64,000 nt of DNA from Lactarius indigo (GCA_025766275.1 JAFKAC010000016.1:1-64000); one strand, 5' to 3'. Shown: positions 31,398 through 43,634, counted from the stretch's first letter. Made by a program: numbers and translations. Notes: a model not told the origin generated them from the letters alone.

Positions 31398-33732
31398 ATG
31401 CAGTCCATTTTATCACGTTTGCGAACCCGCGCGGTGAGCCCGACTCCCCCCCCTTCGGCCCAGTCAGCGCATCCCGCACCCACGACAGCAACGACAGTCA
31501 CGACACCCACGCTCGACGAACAGGCAGACGAGGAGGGGCGGCCCACGAACGAGCCGCCAGTGCCAGTACAAGGATCCGCACCCGTCACACGAAAGATATT
31601 ACGAGACCTTGATCTCTTAACGAACGAACTTGCCACGGAACCGTCCTCCATTCGCCGCGGTCTCCCACCACCCGTGCGTCGCGGGCTACCCAGCTCCAGC
31701 AATCCACCCACACCAATATTGGGACCAGCCGAGCCGAGTGCACCACAAGCGACGCCGACGACCAAGGGCGAGCCCGATTCACCGAAAGCCAGTCGGTCGA
31801 GCAGCTCCTCCAGCAACAGCACCCCACATGGAGGGCGCGGCTTCATCGAGCGTCTCGGGGACTGGTCGACATTCGGCCGGCGGCGAGCCCCCCCGCCATC
31901 GCTGAACGAGTTCGGCGCGCCGCAGATATCCCCCTCGCCGTCTGCGTGGCGCACCCGCCGCACCAACTCGCGGCTGTCGTCTCGCCCGTCCTCAAACAGG
32001 AGTACGCAGTCTTCGCCGCACGAGAACAACAATAACAATAACAACACGCCACGCCCCAGCTACCAGTCCTCGTCGGACCGCCGTGGGCACAAACGCGGTT
32101 CGACATTGGGTTCACGCGAGCCTGCACCGGACTCCTCGCCCGTACACACGCTCGAGCACCCGAGTCCCGAGGTCAGCATCGTACCGCCGTTACCGGTTCT
32201 GGAGCACCCTGCGCTGCGCTCCCGTGGCACGACGGCAACGTACCCGCCGCGTGCTCTGAGAGCAAGGACGAAAAATGGTGGGGTGCTCACACCCGGCCGG
32301 CTTACGTTTGGGAAGTCGCTTCGGCCGTATCGGAGTCTCCCTCGGGTGCAGCATATTTTCAAGTCGAGATTGAACGCGGAAGAGGACAAGGGTGAGCGTG
32401 GTGACGTGTTGGCCCGGGCCGGGGACGACGACAAGGGACAAGGCGAGATAGGTCCTGTTCCCACGGGTACTCAATCGTCGCTCGCTCGCGTCCCAATCTT
32501 GCCCATTCCTTCTTCATTTATCCCCACATCTCCCCCCTCGTCCTCATCTTCTTCCTCAAAGTCAGCTCCAGCAGTTGACTCTCGAGACCATCACGACCCC
32601 GTACCCGTAGCCTCTAACTTATACGACCCCCACATATCTATAATCGGTAACGTAGTCCCCATGCAGCAAGATGTACCCCGCGTGCACGACCGTAAACCCC
32701 TGAGGAGCTCCCTCAAGTCGAGCGCCAGGCCCCCGATCGCGTTTTCTTCATCATCGAATGGGGGCGCCTCTGTTCACATGCCCTCCCTATCCCTCGTTGC
32801 GGCAGTCGCCACCGCATCCGATGGAGCTGTGCCCCGGACGCCCGTGTCCTCGCCTGGACGTTCAGAGACAGCCAAGGGAAAACGGAAGGCTGAAGACGTG
32901 GACACGACGCCGCCGGATCCCAAAAAAGCCACGTTTGCCGTGCCAGGTGTGCCCCACGTTTTTTTTTTCTCTCTTCGCCCTTGTATTACGTCATGATCCT
33001 CCTTTCCCATCTAACGCACCACGCTGCCACAGCTTCCCCGCGCGAACACGCCAACTCCCTCGCACCCTCCTCGTACCACAACAAACGCGCGCGCCTATCG
33101 GGTCCATCGCCCACCCCCACGCCCTCAAACGCGCACAACACGGGCACATACTCCTCCCGCACCTCTTCCCGCCTCGCCCGCGCTCCTTCCTCTACACGAT
33201 CAGGACCCGCTGGCAGCACAGGCGCAGGACCACCAGAATCCGCGTCTGAGCGCGAGCGGCGCCGCTCGGTCTCGCAGCGCTCGATCCCCATCAGCGCGCT
33301 CGTGACGCCACACGCGCCGTCCATCGGCCGCTCCTCGGCATACCACATGCGCGATCCCCGGCGGCCCCCGCGGCGCATGGAGACGGGGTGGACGCTGCGC
33401 TTTCGCACGACGGAGGAGGAGGGCTCGCCCTTGCAGGCTTGGCTGTTCTATATCGCGCTCGTGCTCTTTCCGCTATGGTGGGTCGGCGCCGTCTGGCGTG
33501 TGCCGAAGACGCGGGTCGTCGGCGGGACGGACACGGAGAAGGCGGTGCCGCTGGATGACCCACAGATCGAGTTTGGTGCGTTCTTCTCGGCGCGCCCTTT
33601 TTTATGACGCCCTTAACGTCAAAGGTGTCTATGATAGATGCACGGTCTTGGCGGTTTCGCTGTCGCGTTATGGCCGCCGTCTCGCTGATCACATACGTTC
33701 CGTTTATCGTCCTCGTCTCGATCTTTGCATGA
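31398..33732 (+). CDS. Serine/proline-rich protein with C-terminal two-pass membrane module
   Basis: About 740 residues. The start MQSILSRLRTRAVS at 31398 opens a long continuous exon rich in Ser, Pro, Arg and Thr, including SRSSSSSSNS and a HENNNNNNN run. An intron at about 32945-33030 joins FAVPASPREHANS, and a second at about 33575-33641 joins QIEF to DARSWRF. The conserved C-terminus reads PRRMETGWTLRFR...SPLQAWLFYIALVLFPLWWVGAVWRVP, TDTEKAVPLDDPQ, then RCRVMAAVSLITYVPFIVLVSIFA. This gives two hydrophobic segments flanking a polar loop, with a large disordered, presumably cytosolic, N-terminus. The family is not recognised by name, but the module is duplicated twice just downstream. Function unknown. 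Confidence 0.75.
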
Positions 33733-34852
33733 GACAATGCCGCTCCCACCAACCTCCATATTCTTCTCTTCTTGGGCTCGGGGACTGTGAGTTTGACTTT
33801 TTTTGTTTTTCCATAATTTTTTTTCTTCCCTACCCCCGCGCTATGTGTATACGTGTTTCTTGGTGCTGGTCCAGTCACCCGCTCCCCCTCGTCGATCGTT
33901 TATCTCAAGCGTCGCTCGTTCATATATATATATACAGTAGTGAATACCCACCTTACTCTGGGTATATATCAACAAGACATCATATGCTATGCAAATCTCG
34001 TCTCGCGTGGAGATCCTATATACCACGGCCCTTCTTTCGTCCTCCTCCCACCCCACCCCCACTTCAGTGCCCTCATCGCAATCGTTGTCCCATCTCACCA
34101 TCATCACTCATTGACCATCATCATATACCCATATCGACATCTCGCTGCCTGGGCAGATCTTCTTGTTTTCTTGACATGTTGTGAATGTTGTAGCTGTTAC
34201 GTGCATAAAAGTGCAAGGTATATCATTCCGTGCAGGTAGGATCGTGCTGAGATGTGACCGCCGGACGCGGGATCTTCCCGATCCGGGTGATAATGCGTGT
34301 CCGTGGGAAAATTACCCCAAAGAGGGGTAACGTGTGCCAGCACGGGCGTCTCTCCGGCACTCTCCTTCCTGACTTGACTTATACAACACTAATTGTCACT
34401 CATTCAGGGCGCATGGCCTCAAGGCGAAGGTAGTGAGCGGCGTATAGGCCCACGTACACGTGTCTGCAGCAAGACATGCTTTCTTTGGCTCCCACGTTAT
34501 GAAAGAGGGTGAGTGTGGAAGAGATCAAAAACGTGTAAGTGGTCATGGTGGCCCCGTGTACTGTAGTGGGTCTAGGCATCATCGTGCTATTACTGATAAG
34601 AACCAAACAAAATAACAGAGCGGTATAAGGTTTGTTTCACTCACACTCTTCACGCACCACTACTTAATATTCAACGTTCCCTTGTCCTTAACCCCCCCCC
34701 TCCCCCCCCACACACATACCGCGCGTTGTAGTCAGACACATACCAAGCACGCGTCGAGTGTGTATCGTATCGTATCACTATATACAGTGAAGTGCACTTA
34801 TAGTCCCCATACCATAGTTTCTCTTCCCTTTCTCTGACCAGTCAAATTATTC
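33733..34852. other. 3' flank with duplicated segments
   Basis: No gene. Two blocks recur downstream: about 34230-34600 resembles 35530-35900 (shared ACACGTGTCTGC, GCAAGACATGC and GGCCCCGTGTA stretches), and about 34182-34290 resembles 37480-37610. A C-rich run lies at 34690-34710. Confidence 0.55.
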
Positions 34853-35282
34853 ATGGGGCCACCGAATTTCGGTGCTACTGCGGCCTCGAAGAGACCGCGC
34901 AGGCGTGCTTATCCCGGGCTGCACTTTCGCCAAACGTCTGACATGTCAGGGAATTATTCGGCCGAAGACTACGCCAGGCCAGGGTCGCCCTACTCAACAG
35001 GTTCATCTCTCTCACACCAGTCATACCACACCGCGAACACGTCGCCCTCGCTATTAACCTCTGCGTGGTCCTCGATGACGTCGTTAGCTTACTCTGTCAC
35101 CTCGGTGAACTCGTACAAGAGTAATAAGAATGTCTTGTAACGACGCCGTGAGCATCCCCCACCAGTCGTATTGCCATCTCAAGTACGTTTACTTCTTTTT
35201 GTTCCCCTTTCTGATACAAATTCGTTTACAACAACATGCGCGATCTTAGCCACCCCCCGCAGCGCATGGAGACCAGGAGCGT
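34853..35282 (+). pseudogene. Truncated paralogue of the membrane-module gene
   Basis: The frame starts MGPPNFGATAASKRPRRR and contains SSLSHQSYHTANTSPS and SVTSVNSYKSNKN, matching STDSSHQSYYTTNTSP and HSYKSNKN of the gene at 36225. A TAA at 35138 replaces the equivalent codon of the downstream copy. After an intron-like stretch, homology resumes and ends within the METG motif near 35282. The membrane segments are missing. Confidence 0.65.
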
Positions 35283-36224
35283 GGTCAGTGACCACAAACA
35301 ATCATGACTTCTCCCACGTCCACCTACGGTACAATGAGGAGTATAATGTAATCAATATCTCAGATTCAGGATGCTCGAGTGCTACCGAGTGCTGTGATCA
35401 CATGATGAGAAAAGTACAACGATTATCCAGAGTCGACGGCTAGTCTTTGACTAGTCAACACATGCATGACCTGACTTCCGACTTCGGGTCAACGACTGTC
35501 CAACACTGAAGTAAAGTGCTACATAGGATTCTGTACCCCAACGCGCACGGAAATGGACCAAAGAAATCCCGCTGAGGCCAAACCCCAATCAACGTTCGTG
35601 GGAGAATTACCCCCAAATAGAAACCGCTGATCCACACGGGTTCAAACTCGATGTACAGTATCCTTCTCTCCAACACTCTTCTGACTTGACTCGTGCGACT
35701 TGGTTGTGTTGGATGACATCATTTAATCGGAGCGCACGACCTTAGGACAAATGTAGTTAAAGCGACGTTAAAATGCTATTAGGCCGGTACACGTGTCTGC
35801 GGCAAGACATGCTCTCTTTGGCTTCCATGTGAAAGAGGGTGGAGAACGGAAGAGGTCGAAAACGTGCTAACACTCATGGCGGCCCCGTGTAGTGCTAAGC
35901 ACTTTTGGGGTACATCATGGCGGCCATGTGAACTTGGCGTGCCAGTGGTCGTGGGGATCTCCATCACTGAACAATTGAAGAAAATTAAACTACTATACAG
36001 GGTCTATCGGCATGCCATGGCCGATCATAACGGTCCATCTCAATAAGCCGGCCACCACTCCACAAAACACATTCCCCCGTCCTGCCCTCCACCAGCATGG
36101 CCACGTACGGCAGCGTTGGGATCAAGTTGACCCAAGTAACGAATGTAACAAGCACGCGGCAGGTGGGTTATATACAAGTAGAGTGCAATGCGATATTAAG
36201 TGTTTCCTTTGTCACAGATCACCC
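35283..36224. other. Intergenic region with duplicated 3'-flank block
   Basis: About 35530-35900 repeats 34230-34600. No gene is supported. The 5' exon structure of the following gene may begin here, for example at an ATG at 36097. Confidence 0.45.
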
Positions 36225-37013
36225 ATGGGTAAACCATCTCATCCCATCAGCAGCTGTATTGGAAGCCGCGTTAGCTACTATGGACTCCAGAACCGGCGGG
36301 CACTGCCGCCGTGGTACTGCCAGCGGCGCTCTGACCCAATCTCTGGCATCGATTCTGGCTACGGCGAGTCAGCGCCGCTCCTCTCGACAGATTCGTCACA
36401 CCAGTCGTACTACACCACGAATACGTCGCCACCGTCGCCAACTTCTACGCGCTCCTCAAATACTATGTCGTCCCCTTACACCGTCACCTCCGTACACTCG
36501 TACAAGAGTAACAAGAACGTCTCGTACCCACGCCGGGAACATCCGCCGCCTGCCGCATCGTCGTCCCAAGTACGCTCGCTTCGTTTTTGTTCCTCTTTCC
36601 CAGTACAAATCCCCCCCCTGCAGGATCACGTGCACAACCCCCCGCGGCATATGGAGACCGGGTGGAAGCTGCGCTTTCGCACGGCGGAGGAGGGGGGTTC
36701 GCCCGTGCAGGCTTGGCTGTTCTATTTCGCGCTGGCGCTGTTTCCGCTCTGGTGGGTCGGCGCCTTTTGGCGCGTGCCAAAAGCGCGGGTCGTTTGCGGG
36801 GCTAACACGGAGGAGTCGGCGGCGCTAGCCGATTCACAAATCGAGTTCGGTGCGTTTTCTCCCGCGTGCTTTCAAGTCTATTGTACGTGGCTCATGGCTG
36901 ATGCGTGTCCAGACGCACGGTCATGGCGGTTCCGCTGTCGCGTTATGACCGCCATCTCCCTATTTACTTATATCCCGCTGATCACCTTCGTCGCGATCTT
37001 TGGAAGTCGGTGA
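36225..37013 (+). CDS. Short paralogue with C-terminal two-pass membrane module
   Basis: The start (MGKPSHPISS, 36225) is uncertain; an upstream exon is possible. The Ser/Thr-rich N-terminus (SSHQSYYTTNTSPPSP) leads, across an intron at about 36571-36624, to NPPRHMETGWKLRFRTAEEGGSP. The first membrane segment WLFYFALALFPLWWVGAFW follows, then TEESAALADSQIEF. An intron at about 36851-36913 joins DARSWRFRCRVM and the second segment AISLFTYIPLITFVAIFG. The large disordered region of the gene at 31398 is absent. It is open throughout and may be functional. Confidence 0.55.
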   Translation: MGKPSHPISSCIGSRVSYYGLQNRRALPPWYCQRRSDPISGIDSGYGESAPLLSTDSSHQSYYTTNTSPPSPTSTRSSNTMSSPYTVTSVHSYKSNKNVSYPRREHPPPAASSSQVRSLRFCSSFPVQIPPLQDHVHNPPRHMETGWKLRFRTAEEGGSPVQAWLFYFALALFPLWWVGAFWRVPKARVVCGANTEESAALADSQIEFGAFSPACFQVYCTWLMADACPDARSWRFRCRVMTAISLFTYIPLITFVAIFGSR

Positions 37014-37913
37014 GATGACGCTGCCATATAAAATTCTCCACCGACCCTCCGCTGCTACCTGTATTCTTCTTATACTTTCCTCTCCTGCTGTACTAACATT
37101 TGTTGGGGGTTTCAAAACAATTGGCCATATTGCAACCATATTGTGGAAATAAAAGCATTGGCAGTATCTTTTACAAATCAGAGTTTTGAGGTCGGTGTGA
37201 CTATGAAGCTTGGTATGAGGTAGGTGGTTGAGGAGGCCGAGCCTGCGAGTCCCCAAAGTTGAGACTTTCGTCGCGGCTGGCCATACGGACTCAGGCATAC
37301 TCAGGTACATGCATTCCCCATATACTCAGCGCGCTCAATCCCCACTTTGGTGCCGTACCCTCATTGCAATCGCCATCCCACCTCGCGTCGCCCGTCCATC
37401 GTCTCTATTACCCACTGTCTGTCGCCATCATATCAAGTATCTCGATGTTTCAATGCTTTCCTAGAATAGTTTCCTTGACATAGTTTTCAAGCAGCTGTTA
37501 TGTGCAACAAAAGCTACAGGTACAATCTGTGCAGACATAATCATGCTGTATCTCAGGCTTGAGATCATGAGACGGGACCGCCGCACTTATCCGACCTGGG
37601 TGAGAACCCGTCCGGAATGTACGTGCGTGCGACGCGAATTCGGTCACATGACTCCCCAGCACAACCTCCAAGTTCGATCCTGTGCTACCCACTTTCAAAG
37701 ACAGCTAGGACATTGTTTTTACACCGTACTCTACGTTGTCTCTATCCTCTCCTGCGGTAATCCCGTGCCGCCCCAGTAGCGAGCAGCGCTATACGCGTTC
37801 ACATTCTGATCGTTGGGGGCGAGTTGAGAAATGATGCAACGCCGGTTTTAGTAGTCGTAGAGGAATACGGGGCATCCCACACCCAGCGGCGGGCCAATCG
37901 ACGACTGCCAAGC
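37014..37913. other. Intergenic region with duplicated 3'-flank block
   Basis: About 37480-37610 repeats 34182-34290, so the paralogue was duplicated with its 3' flank. No gene is supported. Confidence 0.5.
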
Positions 37914-39399
37914 TCACCAAGTCAAGCGCACCTGGGCACCGGGCGCGATGCACGTCCACGCCACCTCGCCTCCGCGCCTCAGCATGAACCCATTTTCGCT
38001 CGCAGCCACGAAGGTGTCCTCGAGGACCGTCGCACCGTCTTCGTGTCCCTCCTCGCCCTCCTCAAGCGCCGCCGCGTCATCGCTGGCCTGAAGCGACGCA
38101 ACGAACGCGAGGGTGTTCTTTGCGCCGCCAGGCAGGAGCGCGTCGGCTGGCGCGATATCGTGATCCGAAGGACGGTGAAAGAGCTAATGCGTCGAATGTA
38201 TGTGTTTGTTGATCTCAAAGTGTCAAAAAAAAAAAAACACGCATACCTGAACGGTCGTGCCCTCCCCAGGAGCTGTCTCCGTCTCAAGCGCCATTGTCCC
38301 GCGCGAGGGGCCACCAGCCATGATATGGTGTAATTGCCAGAGCTCACCGTCACGCACTACACCCAAATAGAACTCGTCGTCCTTGGCCGCATCACCCGCG
38401 AGCGCGCTCTTCTCGATAGCGGAAATGAGCAGGGCAGTCGGGTTTGCGTTGTCCAGTTCGTTGACCAGGTTGCCCTCTGATCTATACTTCGTTATTAGGG
38501 AAAGGCCAATGACGAAGGGGGAGGGGACAACGCACTGGGTCACTGTTAGTGGCGCGGTTATGGCGCGGAGGCCTGGGAAAGCCGTTTGCGAGACCGGACG
38601 AGGACCCGCAGAGAGCGCGAGACCAACAGCGCCGGAAGATTTTACAGAGCCGTTAGAGATGATTGTATATGGCCGTCCTGTAACAAAGGGAGTAGAAGAT
38701 GCGAGGAGGCCTAGCTTCAGTACATAAAAATTAGTTCGGAAGGTGTCCACCAAAATGGGGACCAACCTGGGTCGCATGGGTAAATGACGACAATGCGTGA
38801 TTGAGACCTTGAGGAGCGTTGTCCGTCAGAGTGATGATCGTGTGCACGTCTGCTTGTCTGAATCGAACAGATATTCGCGTTTGCAGGTGAGGAGGAGGAG
38901 TAAACCGTACCTGAGTCCCTTCAGTGACGAGGGCAACGCGTCGCCCGCAAGGCCACCACGACTCCAAATTCTCTCCCAATCCACGTTCTCTCCCTCTTCC
39001 AACAACGGTTCGCCCCCCCAAAACGACTTTTCCTCGCCCTTCTTCCGCATCGCATGCCACCTCCCGACCTGCGTCTCCGGCCGCCCAGGAATATCGCTGT
39101 AGAACGGCGTGGCGTCCTCCTTGCGAAAGAACGCCAAGGAGCACGCGATTGGCGCGCCGGGATGCGCGGCTGCGGAGAGACATCCGATGCTTCCGGACGA
39201 GGAGAGGGAGGAGAGCGCGGAGACGAGGGGCGAGAGCGACGCGGGAGGGGCGTTGGCGGAAAGTGTGAAGAGGAGCGGATGGGCGCTGAGCTCGGCGGGG
39301 AGACGCGATAGGCGAGAGAGGATGGACGACGCGTTGCGCGCGAGGATCGTGCTGGAGTACAGCATATGTGAGAGTCACTTACGAGATCAATGGGCTCAT
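37914..39399 (-). CDS. FIST-domain-like protein
   Basis: The frame opens with STILARNASSILSRLSRLP, reached either from an ATG at 39365 or, by splicing GTAAGT...CTCCAG, from MSPLIS at 39399. It continues LLFTLSANAPPASLSPLVSAL and IGCLSAAAHPGAP, then across introns HTIITLTDNAPQGLNHALSSF, LLASSTPFVTGRPYTI, FPGLRAITAPLTVTQ, NPTALLISAIEKS, and the last exon FHRPSDHDIAP...GFMLRRGGEVAW...AQVRLTW, stop at 37914. The order of a SIGCLS-like motif, STPF-TGRP and a late GG-rich ligand-like segment resembles FIST N/C domains, proposed to bind small ligands. About 400 residues, no signal peptide. The family call is tentative, and a conserved hypothetical protein is the alternative. Confidence 0.55.
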
Positions 39400-39673
39400 G
39401 TAGCGCTCGTGGACATGGCTGTGAAGGGGTGGGTGGGCATCTTGTCGCGGCATAGTGGCCACACTTCCGACGCCACACTTTCGTCCATTGTCATGTTGCC
39501 ACCCCTCCCCATCCGTGGTCGGTGGCACGACGCCCCCCGCCTGCGCCTGTCGTTGTTCTCGAATGTGTCTGCGCCCGTAGTTTGTGGCTCGCGTGAGCTT
39601 TTTAACTGGGCTGGGCACTGATGGCTACATCTCCACGAAGCACACATTATTCATTTTTTCGTGCCATTTACAA

Positions 39674-40210
39674 ATGCCAATGCAGAAGTATGCCGTGTCA
39701 GAACTGATGCGCTCTGCCTTGGGTCCTCCGCGCTGGGAAAACCACGTCCCCAACATCCGCGAATACGGTCTTACAGAATCGGAGACGGAGGCCCTGACCA
39801 GTTTTTGGCGTGCGCTTTTCGTCGTCCTGATTGCCTGTGCGCCCCTTTTCTGACGGGTCTTCCCCCCCCTTCCTCCAGAGACGAAGCGCTCTGAAACTTG
39901 CGGCGTCACCCCATTCCATGCCGCGCTCAAGCGCCTTTGGTACTTTTCCATGCGCAAGGTGACAGCACATCACTGTGCTCACCGAGCGCTCCTTGCCTTC
40001 CGCCCAACGGAGGTGTTCGTCAACCGCATACTGGATCGCTTCAAGCGCTACCTGCTCACGTTGCCGGTTGTCTCTGACGCGAGACGGAAACACGTTGACG
40101 ATATCCGGAAGCTTGGTCGCATCCTATGGGCAAATATCGAACGCCTCGAAGTGACCTGGCGCGATTTTCTCAGCGCGCAGTATGTGGTCGAGCAGGACGA
40201 TCTGGATTGA
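39674..40210 (+). CDS. Small hypothetical protein
   Basis: Two exons: MPMQKYAVSELMRSALGPP...YGLTESETEALTSFW, an intron at about 39812-39878 with a pyrimidine-rich acceptor, then TKRSETCGVTPFHAALKRLWYFSMRK to the stop after VVEQDDLD at 40210. About 155 residues, charged and helical, no membrane segment. It is divergent from the FIST-like gene, with a short shared 5' region. Family not recognised; the start could lie further upstream. Confidence 0.45.
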
Positions 40211-41072
40211 GAAAAAATCATCATCATAATATAACCCGCGATACTTTACCCGTCTAGTGGACCATGTTTTCCTCACATCCTAGGTTTGGTGGGATAGAAG
40301 GATCTTCTCAGACTGCCTGTGCTGCCGTTGACCCTGATCGTGAGCGGCCAATATAATTACTCGACGCGGCAGCTATAGCGACTCGGACTTCGCCGACTTG
40401 CACTGTAATGCTTGCCGGTCAGTATTCTTGTCCGTTCAGTTTGTTGAAATGCAGCAAGACGAGTGAACCACCCGATGTGATAGCGAGTCCGGTTCCGCCA
40501 GAGGCTCATCGACCATCTTTGATTTGAAACCCCTACTCGAGACTTTTAGTACCTATCTCAGTTGCCCAATCCCGCGCAAGTGGCTCGGATGCGCTACGTC
40601 TGAGTCGTCAACCTTGCTGTTATCGACACCATCTATCTATTATGACACCCCTATGGATGACCTCTTATACCGTGACATTCTCAATGCCATCTACTTAACT
40701 TACTGTACTGGGTTGCTGGTCACGTTTCCATGTCAAGGTGAGAATCACCGGCAGCAAACACCACACGGATGTGTTCTATCTGTCGGTGCACGTCAGTCTT
40801 TGAACCGAAATAAATCGACGTACTGTGGTTTTGTTGAGCCTCCAGCGCACGTGAGGCCGGTGTGGCTCTCGTGGGCGATCATACCTTTATATTTGACCAA
40901 ATGAAGTGTTTGGTTCTGTCTAAGGATTTCTGTTTCGTCTCGGTTCTCGATTATCATACTCATACCTATGTGAATACGGTACGGACGGCGGAACTTCGCA
41001 TTTCTCGCCTCGTACTTAAATGCCTCTGTAGCTTATCGTGTAGGCTTCAGTCTTCGCTCGTAACGCTATTCC
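40211..41072. other. Intergenic region, no supported gene
   Basis: Short open frames without motifs. Nothing is recognised before the LINE insertion. Confidence 0.4.
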
Positions 41073-41085
41073 TGAGGTAAGGAAT

Positions 41086-41623
41086 TTTTTTTTTGGATCA
41101 ATATTTATTCTGGGATGCGTAAAGCGAGTTACAGACCAGTCACAGCAGAACAGAGCCGTATTTAAGAAACACATTCAAGCCAAGGAGGCGCCCCCAAGAA
41201 TCGTAAGTACGGAACCGAAACACAGAGAATAGTTCAGATGCGGGCAACCACTGGGGTCACCGAGGGTACAGTCACAAGCCGAAGCCGAGAAAGAATATAT
41301 ATGTGGCGCGAGGACCACGAGTTAGATAGCCCGAAGGCAAACGAGGAAACCAAACCTCAGTGTGCACCTACCTAGTCGGGTTCGGGGGGCACGGGTATAG
41401 GGGGACCGGATTCCGGCTTGGAGAGCGCGCGAGTCTGGTCAAAGAAGGCTAGGAGTTTCCCTACGCCCCGCTTCTCGGATAAGAGTGCGGTGAATGGGTA
41501 GAGAGGGGGCGTAGGGGGGACCGCGAACCGCAGAATGCCGGTGTCAATGCGGTCCTGGAGGTAGCGGGGGCAGTGATGGATGATGTGCTCCGCAGTTCGC
41601 AGAGGCTCGCCGCAAGGGCAAGA
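41086..41623 (-). mobile_element. 5'-truncated LINE with target-site duplication
   Basis: The 13-bp direct repeat tgaggtaaggaat flanks the segment (41073-41085 and 41624-41636). A poly-T run at its left end marks the 3' poly-A tail of a minus-strand insertion. The minus strand encodes a zinc-finger-like end, CPCGEPLRTAEHIIHHCPRY, typical of the C-terminus of LINE reverse transcriptases, ending PPEPD. Only about 540 bp were inserted. It differs from the full-length LINE at 45333-51707. Confidence 0.8.
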
Positions 41624-41674
41624 TGAGGTAAGGAATATCCGTGCTTTAGTTTTCCCACTACACGCTTATGCCTA

Positions 41675-41795
41675 GATAGTCTATTGCAATCACGAGAAGG
41701 CCCTTCTTGGTCCTTTTCTCATACCCTTTCAGAGCAGTGTTGAAGATGGACTGGAAATTGGAAGGTGATGTAGGTGTGGATATCATCTGGGACAT
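41675..41795 (-). pseudogene. Goodbye-domain NLR fragment
   Basis: The minus strand reads MSQMISTPTSPSNFQSIFN followed by TALKGYEKRTKK, matching the N-terminus of NLR C (MSQVLSTSTSSSNFQLIFN). The continuation of the Goodbye domain is absent: the match stops after the KGLL segment. It is a truncated NLR remnant next to the LINE fragment. Confidence 0.7.
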
Positions 41796-43634
41796 AATTC
41801 GGATGCGCTGGTTCAAGCTGGTGATGAGGGGATAGAATGGATTCGTCGCCAGAACATGTTATGTAAGTTACGATACTTTCTTGATCCATACGGCGGGCAT
41901 CCGCAAACCCACAAATCCTCCCCACTGGCACTGGTAATTCACGTACCATATAAGAATGCGTCATAGACTTTACTTAATACATCAACCAAGCCTTGCAGCA
42001 GACCCGCCCACCATGGAACTTTACTGTGTCAGCCAATGAATCACAACCGTCCCGCTCCACTATATGCACAACCCTCAGGCCTGCCTGCGACTGGTCATGC
42101 TTTCATGACCGCTTTCACCTCAACTTCCTCTCTGATGAAGTCTTCTGCAAGTGAAGCTTAGAACATATATTCCCTCTACCATTACCACCTCGAATCAGCG
42201 CACACCGCCAATGGAATCTTCCACGGGTTCCACAACGGCTGCACCCTTCAGCCCCAAAATTCTCTTCGTCACCCGCAAAGGTGCCGAATATTTGTTGAAT
42301 TTTCTCAACGGGCCCCCCGCCTCACACAAACCTGCAAGCCTGCCCAGGTTTATCGGAACCCTCTGAAGAACTACACGTCGGAACTGCGGTACTTCCCATC
42401 GCACCCATGACCCCAGCGGCTTCGCGCCCCTTCTGACCTCCCAACTAATCCGCGTATCTAGCTAGGTGTCCTATCTTCTTTGGTATTCCAAATTCACGTT
42501 AAAGTTCCTGCCACCTTACCACTGAGTAGATTAAGTTACGCTATGAATGCCCTTACGAACAGGAACATAATCATTCGGAAGGTTCCTGATGAGCTTCGGA
42601 TGCTCCACGTGGTATTGTCACGTCCACCCTTGAGCTCATCCGCGGGTCTAAATAACAGCTGACAAGGAAACGATAAACCCAAATGCACTTGGACGCTCCA
42701 TATTTGTTCTGTCTATTTTTGTAGTGGGACAAACAACGGACCGGGTCTTGGACCGGGCTTGTTCTGAATGGGCTAGAAAGCTTGAACTACTGTACAATAC
42801 CGAAGGCAGTTTTTCCCACACCAGGACCCTATACCAAGAGGGCTTCTCCTAGAAAACAACAAAAGGCCAGACAAAGACCACTTATCGAAACACTGCGGAC
42901 TTCCAGGGGACCGAAAACTCCGAAGGCCTGTTTTACTGTAGTGTACTAGCGATACCAAAATGCCTGACATGACCAGGGCGACTAGCGGGACTAGTGCTAC
43001 ATGTGTTCTAGTCATGCTAGTGGCCTAGGAATAGCCTGGCACTCGAGTCCCACTACCCTTCCTTGGGGTGTGCATAAACTTATCCCCCCATCCCACCAGT
43101 GGCACGCCGACCTTCACAGCGCTATGTGGGCACTCACTGCCTCCTGGCCTATGCATGACCTGCCGATCAACGAGCTTGGCGCCTCCACCGTCGTCTAGCC
43201 ACTCTCAGACCCCGATCTTGACACGAATGTCATATCGAGGCCACAGAGTTAACACTGAGAACCAAAGCCGATAGTGAAGCCTAGAAAGGACGCATCATAC
43301 GTCAAGTCATATGTGGTGCGATGCACGAATAAGTAAAGGTGAGTTGGCAGATTTCCGATATACCGTTTCCGGATATACCAGATTCAGATTATCTTAATTA
43401 TCACTATAGTCACATGGCAATTCTCCCAATCATAGTCACCCTCCTGAGGGAACGGTAACCCACCAGCTGTGTGACAGCCATGGGCCGCACCCTTTTAGGA
43501 CACTTGCGATTCAGCTCCTATCTCCATTTAACCACGAAGTGCATGATAAAAGCTCTGCTTCCCAGTCGTTTTCTTAGTGTTCCTGTGCGCATTCTCTACA
43601 CCCCCCTTCTTTAACCCCTCAGCGGTCCCCAATA
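41796..43634. other. Intergenic region, no supported gene
   Basis: Small open frames (for example 42210-42366) have no recognisable features. The final part is the 5' flank of the sedolisin gene. Confidence 0.4.

Noticed and set aside
31247..32047. 266-codon minus-strand open frame
   Set aside because: Antisense shadow of the GC-rich exon of the gene at 31398.
32060..32464. 134-codon minus-strand open frame
   Set aside because: Antisense shadow of the same exon.
38226..38237. Run of twelve A
   Set aside because: Lies in a predicted intron of the FIST-like gene (pyrimidine tract on the minus strand), with no flanking target duplication seen.
38731..39378. 215-codon minus-strand open frame
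   Set aside because: Alternative frame of the FIST-like gene; the motif-bearing frame is a different one.
42210..42366. Small open frame MESSTGSTTAAPFSP
   Set aside because: Too short, no splice context or homologue in the window.
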